Of a stretch of DNA of 29,464 bases, positions 15,101 to 21,100 are shown in pieces. The DNA is from UBA7862 sp050872785. Lineage in GTDB: Bacteria; Bacillota; Clostridia; Christensenellales; UBA1242. The notes beneath the pieces are model-generated. The model made no database searches and had not been told where the DNA came from. It saw only the letters and a program-made list of their open reading frames with translations. Within the stretch, counting starts at the first letter, position 1; every line of letters begins with the position of its first letter. The stretch is taken from contig JBNMHO010000012.1 in NCBI GenBank assembly GCA_050872785.1, positions 1-29,464 on the forward strand, in the 5' to 3' direction. The translations under genes were made by a program, and so were the position numbers.

Positions 15101-17872
15101 TTTTGCAAATACGTTGCCCGCAAATCTTCCGCCAGTTATGGAGAACTTGACATCTTTCTCGACCTCAAGCCCAAAGCCGTCTGTTGCAGCAGCAGAGTAA
15201 ACCGTGTTTGACACAAACTCTACATTCTCAAGAGCCGCAACACTTGCTCCCGCAAAAGTCATAAGTGACCCCGCTTGAGAAATAACTGTGCCAGTGACTG
15301 TGGCGTCAGAAAGTGTAAATGAACTGTTTTCTGCATACACTACTTCGCCCGTAACTTTTCTAGCAAAGATTGCACCTTTTTCTGTTCCAATGGACACAAA
15401 ATCCACGTCAGAAATTGTCAAATTTGCTTTTTTTTCAAGATAAATCGCTCCGCCCATGTCTGCGTAGGTTGAAGTGAAAGTTGCTTCTGTTACATTTGCC
15501 TCCACTTTGCCGCTTAAATACAATGCACCGCCTTTTGAACCCGAGTTTTGTGACGCAACATTTGACACTTCAAACAATGTTATTGTAGCGTCAATTTTCG
15601 CATCGTTTTCAGATATAATTGCCACTGCACCTTTGCTGCCCGTTACATAGTTTGCAACTTCCAAACTTTTGATGTCCACTGTGCAGTTTTTGCTTGATTT
15701 TATGACCAAAACACCGCCGTCTGCTGCAACACCCGCAACATTTTTGGCGTCAAATTCTGCTTGCCAAAATTGGACTTTGTCTATGGAATTTATGTAAACA
15801 ATTCCCTCGCACGAAGAGGTGCAAGAAGTGAATGTGTTGCCCTCTTGTTGATAAGAAGTTTCGTCTTGACTGCCAAGGGTGACATCGCCAGCAGTTTGGA
15901 CATAAATTGCACCGCCAGCTGTGGCTGTATCGTTTTCAAATAGACACGCTTTAAGCCCAAGCACACCATCTGAACTATTAAAATAAATCGCTCCGCCCTT
16001 ATCAGCACTTGAGCCTGTGAAGTTATTTTTTAAAAGTCGCAAAGTCTTTTCGCTGTAAATTGCTCCACCATTGTATGCCGCTGAGTTTGAGATAAATTCT
16101 GTTGCAGTAATTTTATCAATAGTCTGATTTTCATTTAGTTTTTGTTCTGTGAATGTTGCACCACTTGCAAGATATATCGCACCACCATTTGAAGCGTGGT
16201 TATTTCTGAAAGTTGCAATGGACTGTTTTTCAATACTCAAAGTGCCAGAAGCCACATAAATTGCACCACCAAAACCACCACTTATTGAACTATCGTCAGT
16301 GCCGTTTGAGTCAAAAGTTGAGTTTACAATCTTTAGCGAACTGGTGTCGCCGCTCATAAAGACCGCACCGCCGTTGCCAGCATATACATTGTCATATGCT
16401 TTCCCAGCCACGTTGCCAGTGAAGTTGCAGTTATCCATTTCAACCTTGCTGCTTGTCATATACAAACCCGCACCGCTTACGCCAGCCCCAGCCTTGCAGT
16501 TGGACACTGTAACATTTTTCATTGTGCAGCCACTCACACTGCTCAAATAAATTCCACGAGAGTAAATGTCATTTGTTTCAAGGTTGCCGATGTTTGAATT
16601 GTAAAGTGTGAAGTTTGTTGTATTCTCCACTTTCAAAACATCGCCAGAGCAGCCGCTTGCCACAAGCCCAACTTTGTCTGTATTTCCATTTTCGCCCAGT
16701 GTTCCAATATTCACATTTTCAACTTTTGAAAATGCAAATGCACTGCCGCCGCCAGTTATGTTTGCGTTTTTAATTGTGAATGTCCCACCCGATGTTGTGT
16801 CATTCGTCTTTTGAATTACAACGTTGTCCACGCTTGAAGGATTGTTGATTGTAAGTCCGTCAATATCTCCATTAAATCCATTTGTCAAAATAGCAATAAC
16901 TGCGTTTGTTCCATTTTTACCTTCGCTGACGTTGTTGCCGTCAAATGTTACGTCTGTCATATTGACCGCACCGCCCAAAACAAGGTTCATAACACTACCC
17001 ACTGAAGTGTTGTTTTTAACATTGACGTTGTTTAGGGTTGGGAATGACTCTCCGTAAATAATGGTGCCAGTATTTGAAGTGAAATCTACGTTGTTCATGT
17101 TAAGAATGACATTTGAAAGATTGAGAATATATGAAGCAACGTTGTTTTCAAAAACTGTTTTGTTTCCCATGCTGGTTTCACTATCTTTAACAAAAGTCAA
17201 TGTGTTGTTTGCAATTTCAATCAATGAGGCATTGCCGCTGTTGTTATTTGTAAATGTATTTTTGCCAGAGAATGTTACTTTTGAACTTGATGTGCTGATA
17301 ATCGTTCCGCCAAAGTCTTTGAATGTGCAGTTATCAAAAGTGGCGGTTGTTTCCCCAGTGGTTCCGCTTTGGTTAAACACCATTCCCGATACACCACTTT
17401 TTCCAACGAATGTGCAATTTTTGAATTTGACATTTGAAAAGCCTGTCAAGGTGAGCATTGTGCCAGAAGCAAAGTTTTGGTCTGCCTCAAATGTAAAGCC
17501 GTCAAAGGCAAAGGTTGTTACATTGTTAAATTTCCAGTTGTCTGAACCCTCTGTTGCTGGGCTTTTAAATACAATGGTGTATGCTATGTTTGTGTCTGTG
17601 CTTCTATAATATCCGTCATCACCTTGCTTAACACTTTCGTTTGCGACAAGTTCATCTATCAAATCAGTGAAAGGCTGAGTTGTATTTGGAAGATAAACTT
17701 TTTTCTCCGTCACGCCAAGGAGTGAATCCTCTTGCGTTAGGACTTGTCCCGCTGCGTATGCACTTTTTTGTGCAAAAAAATTTGGGGACAATGTTATCCC
17801 GCCCAGTAACGCCACAACACCCAGAAGTGACGAACAGACAACTTTCAATAATTTTCGGTTCAAATTTTTCAT
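1..17872 (-). CDS. Giant secreted surface protein, beta-helix blocks plus MBG array, C-terminus outside window
   Basis: An open frame runs from ATG at 17872 to the left edge: 5957 codons without a stop (last full codon at 2-4). I checked the frame at several points (around 16070, 12497, 2261 and 2-50). Residues 1-40 form a Sec signal peptide: basic start (MKNLNRKLLK), hydrophobic core, AYA cleavage site. Approximate layout: beta-helix A, residues 71-1360; Ig-like module, 1560-1710; helix B, 1711-2230; helix C, 2290-2840; second Ig-like module, 3050-3220; helix D, 3220-3525; linker; MBG-type array from about 3920 to the edge. Helix blocks carry about forty GGAIY/GGGLY-type motifs spaced with FxxN and NCxF motifs. 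The ATG at 17872 is preferred over the in-frame ATG at 17878 because AGAGG at 17885-17881 lies 8 nt upstream of the former and only 2 nt from the latter. Expected to be exported; a surface stalk or adhesin role is inference. No anchor is visible because the gene is cut by the window. Confidence 0.93.
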   Translation of the reverse strand, partial: MKNLNRKLLKVVCSSLLGVVALLGGITLSPNFFAQKSAYAAGQVLTQEDSLLGVTEKKVYLPNTTQPFTDLIDELVANESVKQGDDGYYRSTDTNIAYTIVFKSPATEGSDNWKFNNVTTFAFDGFTFEADQNFASGTMLTLTGFSNVKFKNCTFVGKSGVSGMVFNQSGTTGETTATFDNCTFKDFGGTIISTSSSKVTFSGKNTFTNNNSGNASLIEIANNTLTFVKDSETSMGNKTVFENNVASYILNLSNVILNMNNVDFTSNTGTIIYGESFPTLNNVNVKNNTSVGSVMNLVLGGAVNMTDVTFDGNNVSEGKNGTNAVIAILTNGFNGDIDGLTINNPSSVDNVVIQKTNDTTSGGTFTIKNANITGGGSAFAFSKVENVNIGTLGENGNTDKVGLVASGCSGDVLKVENTTNFTLYNSNIGNLETNDIYSRGIYLSSVSGCTMKNVTVSNCKAGAGVSGAGLYMTSSKVEMDNCNFTGNVAGKAYDNVYAGNGGAVFMSGDTSSLKIVNSTFDSNGTDDSSISGGFGGAIYVASGTLSIEKQSIATFRNNHASNGGAIYLASGATFTEQKLNENQTIDKITATEFISNSAAYNGGAIYSEKTLRLLKNNFTGSSADKGGAIYFNSSDGVLGLKACLFENDTATAGGAIYVQTAGDVTLGSQDETSYQQEGNTFTSCTSSCEGIVYINSIDKVQFWQAEFDAKNVAGVAADGGVLVIKSSKNCTVDIKSLEVANYVTGSKGAVAIISENDAKIDATITLFEVSNVASQNSGSKGGALYLSGKVEANVTEATFTSTYADMGGAIYLEKKANLTISDVDFVSIGTEKGAIFARKVTGEVVYAENSSFTLSDATVTGTVISQAGSLMTFAGASVAALENVEFVSNTVYSAAATDGFGLEVEKDVKFSITGGRFAGNVFAKDVMKFADQMGYFVSGVVFEGNEIKTSTNGILKVTNSNNIIQNCVFRDNTAAGDCAGVFVTGNSYSYTITGCTFEDNQGGTGSAVRVDDTADVKLTLDNCYFVGNMSSGGAVFSKKELLVKNSEFINNTSSGNAGAINAEVLTVQNTIFKGNEAANNGGTIFISSSSAQALRILDGETKFISNKANRGGAIFISSNTGVILEGCYFEGNFATSDGGAICNLGSLVATGISLIHNTSGTRGGAIYSQGNLSLTDIGSNSSIFEGTTRGTSTNGGAIYVTSENSVASSTYIENVKFGNFAAENGGVMYIAGGYVKISNSTFGGDDITTSATNGAALYINTQNASADIFDSKFNNSTGVFVYTAGNATSGSPFVSFNDSKFIGSSSNGLELNGGRIYFHNVSVSNSADANVVVSGATLFISGEIQITSGGNKNLHVAGNSPVYLNGPLSKKSKIGISTTPSAWINEENPGKVVVMASRDKSYVMKASDVECFEADDNSFTLGHSFSNTTNNSNGAIYATTVLSSSTTIVASDFNGSVNHFGGSLSDLPASLMKVFVNGEELKYSDGKFTNESGTVSYNYSFASFSNAYRTSTLPFPTDKVTASAGTYYLKNYLTANGNRIERLSTIKFSAQGQMTIEELPVVEDLFVGHALSSATLSQGKADFGGNSIAGTFTWKDGSQIARTTAGYGVYTVVFTPTNTTLFDPVEFEMLVEVKGYDTLEYKTGDSGVGFYRNGTTFVGNSISDILSKMSDGGVIYVGATINTSTTIAVDNKTVTFMRAANFTEAMFSNTTLGSKNMTGKIIIDGANISGVSGGDNVANAVSFTSGNHAIYDGVTIQNHNGTGSAVSVENATLVFYGGNILDSISTGNGGGLVASTDSVITIYDLTIQNCSATLGGGLYISDSATSVTIYDADIVDNLAQNGGGLYAAGGVSTVVISNINLVSNTAKYADNGNTGFGGGAYFATVPSVYQATIKYNNAYLGGGLYFASCGTTFGLGRVGAISILGNVATAIDKDHPSKGGGIYAKDKFLASGISVENNKAQVGGGLFVETATDDATQLTNCEFVGNIVTYASDTNTGLGSAIYAKNLVLNGVQVVNNGIEGVTSSIAGGAVYFSYNLSMTNSYVSSNYVQGTSNDNALDIKSAGIAGATDTEVEMNITNSTIANNVIQNLTTATINPGVATTSGSQLWVHSGNVYISNSLIEANSEDEIAINQHILDKDFGNNVTRIASKAKFTLSGNVQIIGKFQLTRIDGDTVEAVDKGSNLKLSSISANSVINLALDLDGEGTVIANISSSNLKIEEYQLIFVNLPQKIHFDNVEPHKQLLLSNSNDGIPGYTSTAYEETTTISSDTTLSKIKRTMNNGSGDVIFYEVERGVTVNVSDMIADLFTNAVNDNNIPTRYGTSFVNYGTLNISNLKVKSVAHAFRERETVFKDDYYTIVNHGTLVLSASEFIAAPILNKGTLIIQDGTILRDIKTTAAIKNEGNLVINSGSFSGNDLGIVKNETSSAYTEINDGMFFKNNNPTGGSVIYLAAGRGVVNGGTFENNIAPTTATSVTRGGVMYVADEATLEIAGGVFESNSASFGGAVYSKGELTVTGGLFIANKTHSFDEKDGLGGAIFAEGGKVNIRGGIFEGNKAYSGGAVAAIGAEVNIYDGTKFVGNAIKVDTNVAGVYTFNNSVILEKVSGAAIYIDLGTTLNIYGGDFLQNGDGQGSGTIFVGGADTIFNMYGGLIYGNSTAAGGALYLSSGTTNIYGGTISNNTIVKDGEGSAIYSGSTTNISGGLITSHSGAKSVLFITGGSSVNISDNAQICNNGDSSSESIIKVSRNSDLTINGGYIGGNTANSNDKSSIIRLQDGSKVTISGGRITNNISASGAVGGATSGIALSGTPYIYGNTDTNGNRRNIVLASENDAITLAGNLNVGSRVGLYANLTNKLFIQAVKEASNKSIQSKNLQYFSSDEYTVEGNESANNVFAASYTEKTAASQENLKMDNISRIMYGKSTSVLNGGTTTSIKYTASDYIGEYDGAYHSISIKDYDSKKYDIQYYQSSSANLNKEILQNDNIWSNSYTPILSGKTYIYFRFRQKTDITQTSSYDCRVIEIGAKNVVITNKPKLDTKIYYNASTPMSKTQLDQYLSGANAKVVDADDDSIEIKGTFEWGESYTYFNEVGIKKCTVRFVPDENTYSAYSTTTCEIEVFVYARELYYGTGSGVDTFYVDSKMTKTLESATSKFLREETQKADVFHTDMSAAFNALTDGGKILLAKTYNIDTQNTKWNREAGTGERKGRVTITRAAGFTENLINVKATGFTITGTITIDGGAVWNVTSYPSSNYPSNLTDLSINYNTGIQATASSINVELGGELTINDGVILSNAENINDGGAISNFGTTTIDGGTLQSNMARNGGAIANYGMLEIKNATLTRNLANVKVPATGVTYGYGGAVYQEKDTKHAETSETLKVTFTQSTLSYNRSFAYGGAIGVLEGEVQFDGATNETATSITNNYSRAGAAIYSCVQLFVKSLNVKDNQTTSGKNSSIFLRGQGEMMRLYDGTAADTPNASAPAITINGQVVLYDTSNSTTHGTYAYIRQLCNVAGQMYVYSMKEGENNSDVMINDIGRVLVVAERGTNTDVYSYSSSVNTKIAVITTHSEVAAKFTSGENVSLVEAGGEFTFYLFKTKDVTQPSDTSKDQENETDVTENTWVKVTAEYGKAYADYIESSDQRNIKLSSNGESVKRFEQMGQAISGYAYLTPEAQGYSWNLNTQIRFGLNMRAEWTIANPVFTVKAQILDENDEVVGTSENAATDEIVTNYGKRIKLSIDIKNKNENTEDGYKYSYEWKWMDGSSSAQNPFKQNREGDDQNYTYADNLILKHVFSAQIIVQVMVTGKGINDSAEKTTNSFVVCNNIRIDPAQLGLSLVEKEFVYNHNERNPLYKNGQYVAEAKDENYNLSISKLNGKTASTNGETLALPYGEQLPSLQLSGSMFVMANGVKQPITSAIQTGKYIVDINSQLAASGNIGETEKKENGGYDYFGYMDYVLVENTDKDWSITPLQVEVEKWVYAQQTGVESFKIVGDYTNSIQNLSGYSFIVLPVFKNTAGDFVRFKLQTTFTSAAGATETKEIIVVYPQTGFNVGDTVTVLGDIDDFSSKPTELGGFSNEGTLKTVLSMVNDYAEENGSISRGNYVCANTTLDWAITRTQAIVANWFVGFVGDNATETINYTYLEDGELKVNGEYYDEAENKFIVADKFSYGGGINGNGKLGVGVNFLNFANGTTGIVSNGLRVKLDVVGQLYSGLNFSTSKEYRVTSGNVVISEDADSFVKLYDGVDNTNAGVYTITISFVYGDETNFDMASAYLYTLTLVVNKQVLHTNWVGDLTSDTNVYNGNNKAVTVENATGYSYLTYLAQLNEDGEYITDIRTYTQSGNSNIQQVKDAGTYITFASLPAADQANYILEPDYLIWTVKPRTLTIRNTSFEIEWNGAVQSYRPTLDGILIQDSGKTIVLFDNTFDKSDINETGDPYVAVMEIADSNYAFVSAGAYQSEQEVRWRIVRKTLTVSWQFKDGDVVDGEVMPSSSTVSTSHVYSGNTYYPTIVLGGFVSTQSKTYDQVTSTVTFAKQGMEEYTGSPKDVGTYTATASTLKGLGDSEDYKYYRLPTLSSGVIDPDKASICWTITTREIDIVWGENSFTYNGGEQVVTATLDEQYKNEGYSLVLSGNRGTDCGSYVATATLTRASNGTINYEISNPEYPWVIAEKTVSLVFTNDAKYVYNGSKQFTKATIKSGDIANADINAVAIGVKYFNQDGVEISENEIVNVGKYSAAYSLVMIGSGDECRNYALDVASKTCSWEITPFALSARWLDNDTKEEVTSGETRPFISAQSTKYIFYYTLSGKDNATPPDGMEDVTVEFGKRSGRDASSLTMTLKMSELLKDKEFFVQSDYFTNAGEYYIEIKNIVGDNGKSNYTLSSDTMRIDFKVTPAQILIGRTYDDNDTTGVHAEDWCVARSYGSSTTAVLNSPWIYDTQRKTINILLRDISGTQLAPTSDYTVSNAQSERAGVYDAVVTLINPNYALGTLSNGVFTEVSSCRVRWSIKPKTVSFNWPDTNEFEFSGSNITVSVLSIDGILENSAGVKDAVGVASYAIDLANNITNVATDINKNDEYYTARVQALNNSNYTVSGSANTSFRWKVIKRKLVVNWSINNQDSIVTSQNGIFSVEYAGQRNARYFVPTFANLIDGVDKPQQTLQYGIRVNDGQTVTDRDSIFAVGTYRCILSIGDNDYYTLDSSLGTGYCDWEIIRKNVRITWSSLSLIYTAEAQRPTLTLSGIYESIAENGIQLTFYNADNSTLAAAPKEVGVYGVKVDKTEFERLYTNYQIQDANNQIVSWQITRRSVSFSGYQPNTAGSMVYDGNAHYYYAEGRDAGGTSSMGLDTASQPESIISDMGRNLFLYPVISYVDSESNEHVISSTFTFNNSLDATAIRALIQEVYDSCTAAGIYTLSFKLYDRNGLATNYELGVSQPTYSWTVSRRVATFTWQGGDADNSNWKRDDQTGTWFVTYDGQEHRYSAIVNNKIGTDDVYVSSYGNATFRAAGKYTATVEGLSGIAATNYQIDGTRSQSDWIIAKREVEIIWNQGALSSTSSGYTAVYSGEEIGFTASINVCGDDDVKPVVTLSSSGGWSSSINAGTYTATVTGLSDTLAAANYTLPNSNRSRSWTITPKEITLSFPTDLTVTGTTVTAVYTGSDIEFKVNFVGVFDSDIHYLSPQFSYVRVLDRLSSSDQLVVEDVVSIGSAKIKNVNVDDENWQNVTISLVSSERPEVAGNYRLRSGEESCKFVVTKKAITLTGWKVGTTTFSDGTARENAYRFNGSENVPEPQITGLDGIVSPLKYTYKYSRNSSFPTETSSDWQNVDESYLVHAGKFMVTAALDGKLAQNNFVLQTGSILNFRYETTQHTPNITVVPLKMGDMRTEATPEEKQTIVLVVVNSANGNIVAGSGTDYIFPRGKVTLKNGSNTLNVQNLVVKTAATTSDYAKYTAYDAFNMLLATGGDNN
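7300..8215 (-). repeat. Beta-helix block D
   Basis: About residues 3220-3525 of the giant at 1-17872. This short helix block follows composite module copy 2. It has DGGAISNFG, NGGAIANYG, YGGAVYQEK and YGGAIGVLEG, each preceded by a strand and an N-x-A turn. It is the last beta-helix stretch before the Ig-like half of the protein. Confidence 0.72.
8215..8720 (-). repeat. Composite module copy 2 (Ig-like domain, connector, helix start)
   Basis: About residues 3050-3220 of the giant at 1-17872. It shows GTFEWGESYTYF, then CTVRFVPDENTYSAY, a Y-G-T-G-S-G connector ending in the FYVDS element, a longer insert, TDGGKILLAKTY and TRAAGFTENLI. The closing motif closely matches copy 1 (MRAANFTEAMF), so this is a true internal duplication rather than two chance Ig-like domains. 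Confidence 0.75.
9360..11000 (-). repeat. Beta-helix block C
   Basis: About residues 2290-2840 of the giant at 1-17872. The repeat dialect changes again, to strands such as NIYGGTISNN and TISGGRITNN alternating with GGAVYSKG or GSAIYSG. This I-x-G-G-x-I-x-N style is common in secreted proteins of gut Bacillota. The block ends near NRRNIVLAS and then passes into a non-helix segment at about 8730-9330. Confidence 0.72.
11180..12740 (-). repeat. Beta-helix block B
   Basis: About residues 1711-2230 of the giant at 1-17872. The repeats here favour GGGLY over GGAIY (NGGGLVAS, LGGGLYIS, NGGGLYAAG, KGGGIYAKD). They alternate with strands rich in N, T and V. The block is the same fold class as block A but a distinct sub-family of repeats. 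Confidence 0.75.
12740..13190 (-). repeat. Composite module copy 1 (Ig-like domain, connector, helix start)
   Basis: About residues 1560-1710 of the giant at 1-17872. The order is GTFTWKDG, then YTVVFTPTNTTLF, a connector with a Y-x-T-G element, then a short strand ending in DGGVIYVGATI and a MRAANFTEAMF motif that opens the next beta-helix. The same order of motifs recurs at 8215-8720 in this gene and, more diverged, at 18990-19400 in the neighbouring giant. Confidence 0.75.
13800..17660 (-). repeat. Beta-helix block A, Pmp-like repeats
   Basis: This part of the giant at 1-17872 (about residues 71-1360) consists of imperfect repeats of roughly 20-40 residues. The pattern is a hydrophobic/N-C-x-F strand, FxxN, then a small or charged turn and GGA(I/V)Y, for example NGGAIYLASG and KGGAIYFNSS. 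This is the signature of parallel beta-helix (pectate-lyase-like) folds and of chlamydial polymorphic membrane protein repeats. The repeats are degenerate at DNA level, so they are old duplications rather than a recent expansion. Confidence 0.8.
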
Positions 17873-17880
17873 AACCATAA

Positions 17881-17885
17881 CCTCT
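17881..17885 (-). promoter_or_regulatory. Ribosome binding site of the giant at 1-17872
   Basis: AGAGG on the minus strand lies 8 nt before ATG at 17872 and only 2 nt before the in-frame ATG at 17878. The spacing decides the start in favour of 17872. Confidence 0.7.
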
Positions 17886-17922
17886 TGGCAAACTTGCCTT
17901 TGAATTTGTTGACATAAAATTG

Positions 17923-17951
17923 CATAGTTCGACAATCTTATTACAACTATG
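17923..17951 (-). promoter_or_regulatory. Inverted repeat at predicted mRNA 5' end
   Basis: CATAGTT (minus strand, from 17951) pairs perfectly with AACTATG (ending at 17923) across a 15-nt loop. It begins at the transcription start predicted from the promoter at 17957-17985. It could be a 5'-terminal stabilising stem-loop or an operator. A 7-bp AT-rich stem is weak on its own. Confidence 0.35.
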
Positions 17952-17956
17952 ATTAT

Positions 17957-17985
17957 ATTATATATTATGGGTCAAAAATTAACAA
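17957..17985 (-). promoter_or_regulatory. Predicted sigma-A-type promoter of the giant at 1-17872
   Basis: The minus strand shows a -35-like TTGTTA (17985-17980), a 17-nt spacer and a perfect -10 TATAAT (17962-17957). Transcription would start near 17950, leaving a leader of about 78 nt. The region is so AT-rich that other -10-like boxes exist nearby. This pair is the best by spacing and match. Confidence 0.55.
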
Positions 17986-18107
17986 ATATTTTGCAACAAA
18001 AAAAATATAAAAAATAAACTTTTTGTTTGAAATTTAGTTGACAAATTTATTTTTCTGTATTTTTGCTCCACAAAAGCGTTTTAGCGAATATATTTTGTCC
18101 AAAAAAC

Positions 18108-18145
18108 AAGAAAAAAATAGGCAATTTCTCACCTATTTTTTTCTT
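18108..18145 (-). terminator. Rho-independent-type terminator after the 2927-residue giant
   Basis: There is a perfect 14-bp inverted repeat: 18108-18121 pairs with 18132-18145 around a 10-nt loop. On the minus strand it begins 34 nt after the stop codon at 18179-18181. The distal arm is T-rich and is followed by GTTTTTTGG. The stem is mostly A-T with a GG/CC pair next to the loop. It separates the two giant genes and argues that they are not one transcript. Confidence 0.65.
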
Positions 18146-18178
18146 AAAAAACTATTAAACTGTTTTTGCTTAAAATTT

Positions 18179-21100
18179 TTAGTTTTTGTCAAAAGTTTGT
18201 GGCTTTTTAGGTTTTATGAGCAAAAACACGAAAACTGCCGTTGCAATGACCATAAAAATCACGCACAAAATGACAAACCAGTTGTTGTTTTGAGTGGTTG
18301 GTCGGGTTTCTTCAACAGAGTTCAACGCTTCCACTGACTCAATGGTCGAAGTTGATAGTTCTTCGCCGCTTGCGAGCATAACTGTGCCGCCTTCTGCCTT
18401 ATATAACCCCGCACCCAAAGTGCCTGCAATATTCGACAAAATTTGCGTGCCGCCAAGGTTCAACTTTCCGCCCTCTGCAACATAAACTCCGCCGCCTTTG
18501 TTTTGAGCGTTATTATGAGTTATTTCGCCGCCAGAAAGCATCACCGACCCGCCGTTTGCCACGTAAAGTCCCGCTCCACAGCTACTTTTGTTGTTTTTGA
18601 TAGTTCCGCCAGAAACAGTCAGTTCGCCACAAGAATAAACAAATCCACCGTTGCCATTTGTTGCTTTGTTGCCATAAAATTCGCCGCCAAGAATATTCAT
18701 TGTGCCGCCGTTATACACAACACCGCCAATCGTATAATCTTCACTATTTTCAAGTATCACTTCGTTGTTATATATTTTGCACCCTTGCAGAACGAGTGTT
18801 CCGTTGTTGCAAATTATGCCATGAACCGCTGACGCTGCGTAGGAGTTGCATTTGAAGTTTCTAACAACAACATTCGCACCAAGTGTAAGACTGCCGTTAA
18901 TGATGAACATTGGATATTGAGTTTCGTCATTTTGCCCCTCAAACAAAGCCTGTCCGCTGGTGCAAGTGATGACAAGTTTTTTGCCCTCTGGCACTTCAAT
19001 CATAGCAAAGTTTGTTTCGTTATATTGTCTAACGAAGTTAATTTTCTTTGAAATTACAATGTTTTCATCGTTATTTACAACATATGGTGTCTTGAAAACA
19101 AATGTTCCGTTGTCATTCAAAAGTTCCATTGCGTCCGTAAAGTTTTCAGCTGTAATTTTGGTTGTTCCCTCGCTGTCGGCGTAAATTGCAGCCTCGCCAC
19201 CAACTGTCATATAATACATTTTGTCATACATAACCTGAACATACATTGTGCCTGTTATGCTATCTTTATTTTCATAAAGTGAAGATTGTTTTGGGGTAAA
19301 TTTGCAAGCATAATAGCCCGAAGTTGTGACACTTTCTGGTGACACAAGTGACCATGTTCCAGCCACTTCTTGCCCGCTGCTACGTTGAACCAAGCCCGCT
19401 TGAGTTATTTTGAAAGACGAGGCATTGCCCGCTGTTACCACCCCTTGCGGTGCGGAAATTATATACAAATATTCGCCAACAATTTCGACCACAATCTCGT
19501 CCGCAAGACCAGATAGTGGTGAAAAATCTGAAGAAATATTTACAATATTTTCGCCTACTTTGACCGCAGTGACTGCAACGCCAACTATGTAACTTCCTTT
19601 TGAAGTTAGTGTTACACTATCCGCCACTGCTTCTTGGAATTCGCCGTCAATTTTAAGGCTAAAATTCATTGAAACAATGTCAACTTTATTGCCGCTTGAA
19701 GTCACTTCAAAATAACTCTTATCAATTTTGTAGCCGTCCTTTGGCATACCCGAATATAGAAGAGTTATGTCGGACAAAGTCATTGCATAAACGTTGTTGT
19801 CGCCCCCTGTTGCTGTGACAATTTTTTCTTGTATTTCGGCTGATTTCGAATAAACAAAAAGTTGTTTTTCCTCTGCAGAATAACTGAAATATTTTTGTGT
19901 GTCGTCACTGAACAGTTTGTTAATATCCGCAGTTTCAAGAGGAATATTTGTTGGCGATTGTGCCACGACATTGCCATTTTGAACTGAAATTCCAATGCTG
20001 CTGCCGTCAAGCAGTCCACCCTCAAGGAATGTTGTATCGTTCTCGTTGGCGAACACCAAATTGCTTGTGTGATTCTCCGCTGCATGAATAATATTATCTG
20101 AAATGACAACTTTTGAGCCACGAGTTATGACAAATTTGCCGCCCTCAGCCACATAGATTGCTCCGCTTGCTGTTTCATTTGAAATATCCACAATATTTTT
20201 GGTCACATTTATTTCGCCCGAAAGTCGCAGATTTACGCCCGAAGCAACATAAATTGCACTGCCGTTTGAGGTCGAGATGTTGCCGTCTACTTCATATAGG
20301 TCTTTAGATACATAATAGTTTTTAAAGTTTGTATCAATTATTTCAACTGATGAAGAATTGTCCCCGAGTTTGTTTAGTTTAAGTCCGCCGTTTTGCTTGT
20401 TGGATAGGAATTCTGAGTTTGCGATGACTCCGTAGTTTGTGGCAAGAAATAGTCCGCCGTCAGCGTTTAGAAGGAATGTGCAACGCTCAACCCAAACATT
20501 TTCTGCCGAGATTGTAACACCACTATCACCCCCAGCACACAGTCCACGAGTGAAGTTGCTGTCCAAAATTTCGACATTATTCGCTTTTGCATAAAGGTGA
20601 GAAATTTTGCCGCCAGTTGCTGTTGTGTTGGTTCCGTTTTCAACAAAGTCGCAATTTGAAACAACAAGAGATTTGCAGATTGCATAGACTTTTGCTGTGC
20701 TATTTTCCGCTGGAGTTCCACCGTCCTTAAATGAACAACTTTGCAAAACAATTTCTCCGCTCAAGACGCCACTTGTGCCGCTATTGTCAATCATAATTGC
20801 TCTGCCGTAGCCCGTTGCGGAATTTCCCGAAAAGTCGCACGACATGAAACTTGACGAGCAGTTTTGAAGATAAACCGCCCCGCCAGAACTTGCTTTGTTA
20901 TTTGTGAATGTGCAGTATGAAAGAGTGACAGCCCCATTTGCGACAAACATTGCCCCGCCTTGTGATGAGGCAGAATTGCCGCTAAAAATCATATCTTTTG
21001 CTTCAAAATACATTCCGCTTGCATACAGTCCGCCGCCAACACAATTTGCGACCCCGTCAGCAAATTTATTGTCAGAGATTTCCGCTTCGGACATATACAA

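Noticed and set aside
17061..17609. 182-codon plus-strand open frame, longest of many antisense frames across the two giants
   Set aside because: It lies antisense to the signal-peptide end of the giant at 1-17872. It has no recognisable family and a composition (P, V, L, F rich) typical of the reverse reading of N/T/K-rich beta-helix codons. The same applies to plus-strand frames at 9983-10378, 18443-18832 and 23214-23633.
17664..17915. 83-codon minus-strand frame overlapping the start of the giant
   Set aside because: It is in a different frame from the signal peptide and has no family resemblance. The overlapping frame has a signal peptide, RBS and thousands of codons.
18290..18330. Possible LPXTG-like sortase motif
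   Set aside because: The nearest string is RPTTQ, which lacks the L-P-x-T-G order, and no motif precedes the membrane segment at the expected spacing.
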